From Bdellovibrionales bacterium (GTDB lineage Bacteria > Bdellovibrionota > Bdellovibrionia > Bdellovibrionales > JAKFYE01), in contig JAKFYE010000035.1 of assembly GCA_021731045.1 (NCBI GenBank), positions 1 to 64,000 on the forward strand: a stretch of 64,000 nt of DNA, given 5' to 3'. A model generated the notes under the pieces. That model was not told where the DNA came from. It searched no databases and was given only the letters and a program-made list of their open reading frames with translations. Position numbers and translations under genes: made by a program. Within the stretch, counting starts at the first letter, position 1. Every line of letters begins with the position of its first letter. Positions 57,696-64,000 of this stretch are shown piece after piece.

Positions 57696-60205
57696 TGCGT
57701 TTAGGAATTTGGATTGTATTTTCACTGCGCGAACTTTGGGGACAGAAACGCTTTAGTGTTTTCTTTACGCTAAATCTCATGCTGGGGCTTTTGGGTTTTG
57801 TTGCACTAGAGAGTGTTAAGTCTTCTGTTGAATATACGATCACTCAAAATTCTAAAAATATTTTAGGTGCGGATATCAAAATTGGCGGTCGGCGAGAGTT
57901 CCTTCCTGAAGAGCGGGCCGTTGTGGATTCAAAGTTAAAAAACCAACCTCGGGCGTTGATGCTCGAAATTTATTCCATGTTGGTCGCGCAGCCAGGATCA
58001 AGACTCGTTCAGGTGCGAGGAATTGAAGACGTCTTTCCGTTTTATGGAAAGTTTAAATTGCAAACGTCAGGCTTGGCGTCGGGATATAATTTAAGTAGTG
58101 GGGAGATTTGGGTCTACCCCGAACTTATCGCACAATTAGGAATTAAAATTGGGGATGAAGTTCAAATTGGTGAAAAGAAATTCCGAGTTCGGGATGTGAT
58201 CGAAGACGATGTGGGAGCTTTGTGGTCTTCGTTTTCACTCGCGCCACGAATTTATATGAAGCTTGAAGATTTAAAACTCACCCAACTTATTCGTACCGGC
58301 AGTTTAGTCACTTATAACTATCTTTATAAAGTTGTGGGCGACGAGGAGGCCCTCGCTCAAGACATCGCAGCGCAATTCACGGATCAAGGAATGCGAGTGA
58401 TGACTCATCGAAAATCGAGTGAGCAGTCCGCGAGGTTTTTATCTTATTTTAACGATTATTTAGCTCTCATCGCCATTGTGACGCTGGTCTTATCATCGAT
58501 TGGCTCCATCTTTTTAATTCGCGGCTTCTTACAAACAAAAATTCGTGAGCTGTCGATTTTGGTGTCGTTAGGATTAGACATCGGTAAGGCCCAAAGTGTG
58601 TTTATATTCCAAATATTTATTCTATGTTTGCTCGCCACGTGTGCGGCCTTTTTGGGTGGTGTAGGGGTGTTTCCTTACTTGCAAAAGATATTAGCATCGG
58701 TATTAAATTTAGAAATTCAGTATCAGATTTCGACGCAGTCATTGATCATGCTTTTTACGATTGGCATTGTCGGAAATTTAATCGTATTTCTTCCATTGTT
58801 TATGAGAATTCAAACTCTCTCGCCGAGTTTACTTTTTCAAGAAGCCTCTGGGCGTGAATGGGCATCATCGTCGATTAAAAGTATAATCTACGCTCTACCT
58901 TCGGTTTTATATTTTTGGATTCTGAGTGTGCTGCAGGCGCATTCTATTAAAAATGGATCTTACTTTTTTGTAGGATTACTTGTTGGTGGGTTAGGTCTTT
59001 ATGCCTTGGGAGTTGGTGTCCTAAAATTGTTTGAAAAATTTGAGGTGCGCTCACTTGGTTTTTCTATGAGTTTGAGGTTTTTAGCTCGTAATAAACAATC
59101 TACGCTTTCGAGTTTCTTAGCACTCAGTCTTGGGGCGACGATACTATGTTTGATACCCCAGATTGAAATGAGTCTGAAATCTGAAATAAGGCAGCCCGAA
59201 ACTTCGTTGGTTCCATCGCTCATCTTGTTTGATATTCAAGAAGAGCAGGTGTCTGACCTGCAAAAAGTTCTTCAGGAACAAGGCCAGCAATTAAATCATA
59301 TTTCTCCACTTATTAGGGCCCGTCTTGAAAAAATTAACGGCCAAGACGTCGAAAAGTCCGCAAGCGGAGACTCCCGTTACTTTAGAGAAGATGAGCAAAG
59401 CGAACGGTTTAAAAACCGCACTTTTAATTTAAGTTACCGTCAGGTTTTCTCCAATGCAGAAGAGATTGTTTCGGGTCGTGCGTTTAGCACCAACATAGGT
59501 GCAATTGCCGAGATTTCTTTAGAGGAAAAGTTTGCAGAAAGTTTAAACCTTAAATTAAAAGACCGTTTAGTTTTTGATGTGCAAGGGATTTCAGTAGAAG
59601 GCGAAGTTGTGAGTCTTCGTCGGATTAAATGGACGAGTTTTCACCCCAATTTCTTTGTGCAGTTTCAAGAAGGCTTCTTAGAGTCGGCCCCTAAGACGTA
59701 TTTAGCCTCGATCAATAAGCTGATAGGCTCCGAGCGAGTTAACATTCAAAGCCAGATATCCAAAAATTTTTCGAATATTTCGATCGTAGATGTGAGTCGT
59801 GTTTTAGAAAAAATTATGGATCTTATTCAGACGCTTTCAATCGTTTTGAGTTTGATGGCCGTGCTATCTTTGATCACGGGCTTAGTTGTTTTAGTTTCAA
59901 TCGTAACGTATCAAGTGCAATCTAAATTTATCGAGATGACGCTATTTAAAGTTTTGGGAGCCACACCGTTTCAGTTGCAGAGGGTGTTTGTAATTGAATC
60001 TTCACTAATCGGAGGGGCCGCAGCGATTTTAGGAGCGAGCCTGGGCCTAATTTTTAGTTATCTTGTTTCAAAATATATTTTTGATGGCGTGTGGGTTGCA
60101 GATATTAAAGCTATGATCGGCGTGATCCTAATGCTCACATTTTTAAGCGGCCTAAGTTCGTACTTAGGCTCCTTTGTAATTTTAAGAAAAGAAAAAATAT
60201 TTTAG
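57695..60205 (+). CDS. ybbP: FtsX-like permease (YbbP/LolE family)
   Basis: An 836-residue membrane protein starting at ATG 57695. An N-terminal membrane helix is followed by a large periplasmic domain, then a central membrane cluster (about residues 255-440) with the FtsX signature IATVTLVLSSIGSIF-type segments, a second periplasmic domain, and a C-terminal FtsX cluster (about residues 700-830, LMAVLSLITGLVVLVSIVTY). The two clusters are typical of YbbP-type proteins, longer than LolC/E. It forms the membrane partner of the preceding ATPase and probably moves substrates towards the periplasm or outer membrane. The convergent slyD stop overlaps its stop. Confidence 0.9.
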   Translation: MRLGIWIVFSLRELWGQKRFSVFFTLNLMLGLLGFVALESVKSSVEYTITQNSKNILGADIKIGGRREFLPEERAVVDSKLKNQPRALMLEIYSMLVAQPGSRLVQVRGIEDVFPFYGKFKLQTSGLASGYNLSSGEIWVYPELIAQLGIKIGDEVQIGEKKFRVRDVIEDDVGALWSSFSLAPRIYMKLEDLKLTQLIRTGSLVTYNYLYKVVGDEEALAQDIAAQFTDQGMRVMTHRKSSEQSARFLSYFNDYLALIAIVTLVLSSIGSIFLIRGFLQTKIRELSILVSLGLDIGKAQSVFIFQIFILCLLATCAAFLGGVGVFPYLQKILASVLNLEIQYQISTQSLIMLFTIGIVGNLIVFLPLFMRIQTLSPSLLFQEASGREWASSSIKSIIYALPSVLYFWILSVLQAHSIKNGSYFFVGLLVGGLGLYALGVGVLKLFEKFEVRSLGFSMSLRFLARNKQSTLSSFLALSLGATILCLIPQIEMSLKSEIRQPETSLVPSLILFDIQEEQVSDLQKVLQEQGQQLNHISPLIRARLEKINGQDVEKSASGDSRYFREDEQSERFKNRTFNLSYRQVFSNAEEIVSGRAFSTNIGAIAEISLEEKFAESLNLKLKDRLVFDVQGISVEGEVVSLRRIKWTSFHPNFFVQFQEGFLESAPKTYLASINKLIGSERVNIQSQISKNFSNISIVDVSRVLEKIMDLIQTLSIVLSLMAVLSLITGLVVLVSIVTYQVQSKFIEMTLFKVLGATPFQLQRVFVIESSLIGGAAAILGASLGLIFSYLVSKYIFDGVWVADIKAMIGVILMLTFLSGLSSYLGSFVILRKEKIF

Positions 60206-60690
60206 TGATGGGCTCCACCAGGTCCGTGCGCGTGTCCATGTGAGAGTTCGTCTTTGGTGGCTTCACGAATAGAAACTACGGCGACGTCAAAATGTAAGGT
60301 TTCGCCAGCTAAAGGATGATTTCCATCAACAAACACATGGTCGTCTTCAATTTTTTGGATGACGAATGGAACATGCCCACCTTTTATTTCCGCCACGAAC
60401 TGCATTCCGACTTGAATTTTTTGCTCTTGTGGAAAATGAGACGAGTGAATTTTCATTTTGAGAGACGGGTCGAAAATGCCGTACGCGTTTTCAGGCGCAA
60501 TCGTTACCGATTTTTTATCTCCGACTTTCAAACCAAGAAGTGCGTCTTCGAGACCAGGAATAATTTGTCCTGAACCATGCAGGTACGCGAGAGGTGCGTC
60601 GTTCGTTGCCGAATCAAGCTCCTCACCTTTAGTATTTTTTAACACATAGCTTAACTCAACGACCTGGCCATCTTTTATCTCGTTATTCAT
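60202..60690 (-). CDS. slyD: FKBP-type peptidyl-prolyl isomerase SlyD
   Basis: A 162-residue FKBP-type PPIase with the insert-in-flap domain (GLKVGDKKSVTIAPENAYGIFDPSLKMKI), the FKBP core (ELSYVLKNTKGEELDS; LAYLHGSGQIIPGLEDALLG) and a His-rich C-terminus (GHAHGPGGAHH) that binds Ni and other metals. SlyD supports protein folding and, in enterobacteria, nickel delivery to hydrogenase. The tail here is shorter than in E. coli. GGAG precedes the ATG. Single gene. Confidence 0.93.
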   Translation of the reverse strand: MNNEIKDGQVVELSYVLKNTKGEELDSATNDAPLAYLHGSGQIIPGLEDALLGLKVGDKKSVTIAPENAYGIFDPSLKMKIHSSHFPQEQKIQVGMQFVAEIKGGHVPFVIQKIEDDHVFVDGNHPLAGETLHFDVAVVSIREATKDELSHGHAHGPGGAHH

Positions 60691-60725
60691 TGAGATTCTC
60701 CTCTTATAATGGAATAAAAGATATC

Positions 60726-62333
60726 ATGTCAGAAATTACAAGTGAAATTCTTAAGGCCGAGATTGATCGTCGGCGTACATTTGCGATCATCTCTCACCCT
60801 GATGCTGGTAAAACGACAATTACCGAGCAAATTCTTTATCACGGCGGCGTTATAAACGAAACGGGGGCTGTAAAAGGTAAGGCCGGTACGAAGGCCGCAA
60901 CGAGTGATTGGATGAAAATGGAGCAGGAGCGAGGAGTCTCGATCACATCCAGCGTCATGCAATTTAATTATCAAGGTTTACGTGTGAATTTGCTCGATAC
61001 ACCTGGTCACAAGGATTTCGGTGAGGATACGTATCGCACTTTGATTGCAGCGGATTGCGCCGCGATGTTAATCGATTCGGCAAAAGGTGTAGAGGCCCAA
61101 ACGCAAAAACTTTACGAAGTTTGTCGCTTACGAAAAATGCCGATTTTTACATTTTCAAATAAAATGGATCGTCCCGGTAAGAGCCCTTTAGATTTGATTG
61201 ATGATGTGGAGAGAACACTCGGGATGTATTGCTTTCCGGTCACCTGGCCTTTGGGAATGGGTGATCGGTTTAGGGGTTTGTACCATCGTTTAGAAAATAA
61301 AATGTATCTTTACGAAAAGGGCAGTGAAGAGGTTCAGATTTTAGAGGTCGAAGATTACCTAGACTCTAAAATTAGAGAACTTGTGGATGAAGAAGTTCAC
61401 CAAGTCTTTGTTGAAGAGCTTGAAATTCTTGATGGCGTACTGGTGCAATGGGATGAGCAACGATTTTTAAAAGGCGAGATAAGCCCGATGACCTTTGGGA
61501 GTGCGAAAAACAATTGGGGTGTCGATGTGTTTTTGCGTTTGTTTTGTGAACATGCTCCGGCTCCGCAAGTACGCGATTCCAGCAAAGGTAAAATTTCACC
61601 TTATGATCCGCAATTCAGTGGTTTCGTTTTTAAAATCCAGGCGAACATGGATAAAAAACACCGTGACCGCGTGGGGTTTGTACGAATTTGTTCGGGTAAG
61701 TTTACGCGCGGAATGAAAGTTCAGCATCAAAGACTAGGCCGGGAGTTGCGCCTATCTTACGCAAATCAATTTATTGCGCAAGATCGCGAAACGGTTGAGG
61801 AGGCCTATGCCGGCGATATCGTCGGTATTAGCGATACTGGGCTTTTTCAAATTGGCGACACTCTGACAGAAGGAAAGCCTTTTGAGTTTTCAGGTATTCC
61901 ACGATTTTCGCCCGAACATTTTGCAAGGGTGACCGTCAAAGAAGCGCTCAAACGCAAACAACTTGAAAAGGGTGTGCGCCACTTAGTCGATGAAGGTTCG
62001 ATTCAAATTTTTGCGGATCCTTTTATTGGATGGCAAGATCCGATCTTAGGCGTGGTCGGAAAACTCCAATTTGATGTTTTGATGTACCGATTGAAAGATG
62101 AATATGGACTTGAAGCCCGACTCGAAATGTTGAATTACACTGTTGCACGGTGGCCGCGCACACCAGAAGGAAAACCGTTCAAAGGCGTGCTCAATGGAGG
62201 CATTCGTCTCTTTCAAGATATCAACGAGTTAAATGTTTGTTTATTTGAAAAAGAATGGGATTTAAAGTGGGCTCAAAAAGAAAATCCAGATGTTGTGTTC
62301 CATATGACAAGTCATTATGAAACTTCAGAATGA
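60726..62333 (+). CDS. prfC: Peptide chain release factor 3
   Basis: A 535-residue translational GTPase starting at ATG 60726 (MSEITSEILKAEIDRRRTFA). G1 ISHPDAGKTTITEQ, switch region, G3 LLDTPGHKDFGEDTYR, G4 FSNKMDR and the RF3-type domain II/III (GFVFKIQANMDKKHRDRVGFVR) are present. RF3 recycles RF1/RF2 after peptide release. The length and N-terminal sequence match RF3 rather than LepA or EF-G. It overlaps the start of the downstream dioxygenase gene by four bases. Confidence 0.95.
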   Translation: MSEITSEILKAEIDRRRTFAIISHPDAGKTTITEQILYHGGVINETGAVKGKAGTKAATSDWMKMEQERGVSITSSVMQFNYQGLRVNLLDTPGHKDFGEDTYRTLIAADCAAMLIDSAKGVEAQTQKLYEVCRLRKMPIFTFSNKMDRPGKSPLDLIDDVERTLGMYCFPVTWPLGMGDRFRGLYHRLENKMYLYEKGSEEVQILEVEDYLDSKIRELVDEEVHQVFVEELEILDGVLVQWDEQRFLKGEISPMTFGSAKNNWGVDVFLRLFCEHAPAPQVRDSSKGKISPYDPQFSGFVFKIQANMDKKHRDRVGFVRICSGKFTRGMKVQHQRLGRELRLSYANQFIAQDRETVEEAYAGDIVGISDTGLFQIGDTLTEGKPFEFSGIPRFSPEHFARVTVKEALKRKQLEKGVRHLVDEGSIQIFADPFIGWQDPILGVVGKLQFDVLMYRLKDEYGLEARLEMLNYTVARWPRTPEGKPFKGVLNGGIRLFQDINELNVCLFEKEWDLKWAQKENPDVVFHMTSHYETSE

Positions 62334-62953
62334 TGAACAATATAACGGAACAATCGGCGCTTAAAAATATTTTAGATGATTTGCATAATAAGTCTTATGC
62401 AATTTCGGATGGATTTATTTCGCCACATCTCGCAGCCGATTTACTTGAAGAGTTTTTGAAGTCTGAAAGTGAAGATATTTTTAGACCTGCGGGGATTGGA
62501 AAGGACCAAACTCGAATTCATGCTGATATTCGCGGAGATCAAATTGCCTGGCTAGAGGAGTCAGACACTAGCAGCCCAATACAAAAATATTTTGATGAAA
62601 TGACGAAATTAAAAAGCGCTCTGAATCAAGCGCATTTTTTAGGTTTACAGTCGTATGAATGTCATTTTGCAAAATATCCGGTTGGCAGTTTTTATAGAGA
62701 GCATTTAGATGTAAAAGTCGGAGTTTCGACCCGCAAAGTTTCCACCGTTTTGTACTTAAATCCGAATTGGTCGGAGCCGCTGGGTGGCGGGCTTGTGCTT
62801 TACCCTCGAAGGCCCAACACGGTTGAAATTCACCCAACGATGGGGCGTTTGGTTGTCTTTTTGTCTGAAGATATTCCCCATGAAGTTCTCGAATCTAAAG
62901 AAGAACGACGGAGCTTGACCGGATGGTATCATCGAAGCAAACTTTCTATGTGA
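62330..62953 (+). CDS. Fe(II)/2-oxoglutarate dioxygenase of the prokaryotic prolyl hydroxylase (EGLN/PPHD) type
   Basis: A 207-residue dioxygenase. The double-stranded beta-helix carries the metal triad HxD...H: FYREHLDVK (His125, Asp127) and IPHEV (His184), with Arg194 in RRSLTGWYHRS in the place of the 2-oxoglutarate-binding Arg. Residues such as YPVGSFYREHLD and LGGGLVLYPR follow the EGLN-like PHD pattern. The related Pseudomonas PPHD hydroxylates a proline of EF-Tu. Its ATG overlaps the prfC stop (ATGATGA), so it is translationally coupled to the release factor gene and may target a translation factor; that is inference. Confidence 0.82.
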   Translation: MMNNITEQSALKNILDDLHNKSYAISDGFISPHLAADLLEEFLKSESEDIFRPAGIGKDQTRIHADIRGDQIAWLEESDTSSPIQKYFDEMTKLKSALNQAHFLGLQSYECHFAKYPVGSFYREHLDVKVGVSTRKVSTVLYLNPNWSEPLGGGLVLYPRRPNTVEIHPTMGRLVVFLSEDIPHEVLESKEERRSLTGWYHRSKLSM

Positions 62954-64000
62954 AGACATTGATCTTGAAAAAACCTCACGACGCACTCAAGAAATTTATT
63001 CTATTAGTTTTTGCTATTCACCTTTTTGATTCACTGTATATTCGCTCGCATGGAGATGCACTTAATTATCATTTATACGCGCCTTACAATTGGATTCGAT
63101 TCGGCTTTTTGCATGTTAATCTTTTTCAGAGCACACACATGCAAGGCGCTTGGTACGAGTGGTTGATAGCACTTTTGTACAAAGTCTACCTTCCGCAGAC
63201 GACAGAGGGGCGCGAATTTATACTTAAACTATTTCAAGTGGGGAGCTGTACTTTAGCGTATCTGGCTGTTCCTTGGATTTTATATAAAAACGCGTGTAAA
63301 AAAATGTCGGCATATGGCGCATGGCTTGTGATCTGTGCGTATTACGCTTGTGAGACCGCCCTTTTTACTATGCAATTTGCCAAAAACGATGCTTGGGCTA
63401 TGGCGAGTTTTTTATTTGGTGCATTTGCAAAAAGCCCTTTGTTGATGATGTTAGGCTTGGGTTTGGCGTGCGGAATTAAATCGACCTACTTATTAGGTTC
63501 CGCTTTTGTCATTTTACTTCAGTACCAACAAAAGCAACGACGAGAGATATTATTGATCGTTGCGGGCGTTTTGTTTTTTCCGGTTTCGATCTGGATGCGA
63601 AACTATTTGGCCACAGAAAGTTGGATCTTTCCGCTTCCTTCTGAACGAGGCTTGCAAACATCTTTGTGGTTGAAAGAGTATTTCTCCCAATTTACGGTTC
63701 CCGCGCCTCAGGCTTTTTTACAACGGCTTTGGGATTTATTTTGGCACACACCTCTCTACCTAGTGTTGTGCGTAATGGCGGGCGTTTTAGCGTTTAATAA
63801 AAGCAAAACAAAATTAATGCGTGCGGAATTATTTTATACCTTGATACCCTTCGCATATTTATTAGTCACAGGCTACTTGTTAGAATGGCGAACTTTTGCA
63901 GGTGTTTTGTTTTTTGCCGTCTTTTGGCTTGTCCTTTTTATCGATAAAAATTGGCACTATAAGCGCAACATAATTCTTCCGCTTTTGTGCGTATTAGGTC
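62950..64000 (+). CDS. Polytopic membrane protein, possibly GT-C-type glycosyltransferase, 3'-truncated
   Basis: The frame starts at GTG 62950, overlapping the dioxygenase stop (GTGA), and runs to the window end without a stop (350 codons visible). It has many membrane segments. A GD motif follows the first helix (YIRSHGDALNYHLYAPYNWI), like the acidic residue in the first periplasmic loop of GT-C glycosyltransferases, and similar segments recur (MQFAKNDAWAMASF). The C-terminus and any diagnostic features are missing, so GT-C is a guess. Ribosome-binding site weak. Confidence 0.6.
   Translation, partial: MKTLILKKPHDALKKFILLVFAIHLFDSLYIRSHGDALNYHLYAPYNWIRFGFLHVNLFQSTHMQGAWYEWLIALLYKVYLPQTTEGREFILKLFQVGSCTLAYLAVPWILYKNACKKMSAYGAWLVICAYYACETALFTMQFAKNDAWAMASFLFGAFAKSPLLMMLGLGLACGIKSTYLLGSAFVILLQYQQKQRREILLIVAGVLFFPVSIWMRNYLATESWIFPLPSERGLQTSLWLKEYFSQFTVPAPQAFLQRLWDLFWHTPLYLVLCVMAGVLAFNKSKTKLMRAELFYTLIPFAYLLVTGYLLEWRTFAGVLFFAVFWLVLFIDKNWHYKRNIILPLLCVLG

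Noticed and set aside
1-64000. CRISPR arrays, insertion sequences, prophage or toxin-antitoxin pairs.
   Set aside because: No regularly spaced repeats, transposase, integrase or phage structural genes are visible. The XRE gene has no toxin-like partner I can identify.

Overview
The window looks like chromosome from a predatory or environmental member of the Bdellovibrionota (Bdellovibrio/Pseudobdellovibrio-like). This is an inference from gene content. The evidence is alternative complex III (actDEF), the pheS-pheT-ihfA-merR order typical of former deltaproteobacteria, a mevalonate (not MEP) isoprenoid operon, a ferrochelatase with the internal cysteine segment described for myxobacterial-type enzymes, DppABCDF, and many small secreted proteins of unknown function. 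The DNA is moderately AT-rich and gene-dense, with many 1-4 base stop/start overlaps. I saw no rRNA or tRNA gene, CRISPR array, insertion sequence or prophage.

Layout. 1-2276: end of an actDEF respiratory operon. 2295-10028: a convergent terminator, a UvrD/Rep helicase, then leftward genes for a NMT1-type ABC importer, an RlmL-like methyltransferase and an outer-membrane-like protein. 10293-13760: thrS-infC-rpmI-rplT, where infC appears to start at ATC. 13823-19036: a compact five-gene mevalonate operon (idi type 2, HMG-CoA reductase, two GHMP kinases, diphosphomevalonate decarboxylase) directly behind the ribosomal-protein terminator. 19038-25887: trmH-type methyltransferase and rsmG leftward, pheST-ihfA-merR rightward. 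25927-30177: small secreted proteins, a lemA-ygcG-TPM operon whose middle gene seems to start at CTG inside the lemA stop, and mgtE behind a 38-bp palindrome. 30409-37284: accessory envelope and secreted genes: TolC-like protein, XRE and DUF4423-like regulators with a small exported protein, tandem DUF4360 proteins, a PilZ protein, a GH15 glucoamylase.

37351-46266: housekeeping: zinc-ribbon protein with bolA, hemH, ettA, a J-domain protein, a SWIB protein with a histone-H1-like tail, greB, map, ahcY, a truncated HNH/DUF222-like fragment with an inverted sequence duplication, and orn. 46353-53227: a Coq4-family protein, a TetR regulator and the dppABCDF dipeptide importer. 53231-64000: a VOC protein, small unknowns, low-molecular-weight phosphatase, RNase Z-like hydrolase, tesA-ybbA-ybbP, slyD, prfC, a prolyl-hydroxylase-like dioxygenase coupled to prfC, and a polytopic membrane protein cut by the window end.

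Themes: translation (ThrS, IF3, L35, L20, PheST, RsmG, EttA, RF3, Map), isoprenoid and heme supply for respiration, peptide import, and envelope or secreted proteins that fit a predatory or scavenging lifestyle. No clearly new defence or mobile system is visible. The most notable observations are the non-canonical start codons (infC ATC, ygcG CTG), the inverted duplication around the HNH-like fragment, the palindrome ahead of mgtE, the RF3-linked dioxygenase, and the small regulator/secreted-protein cluster at 31960-35065.
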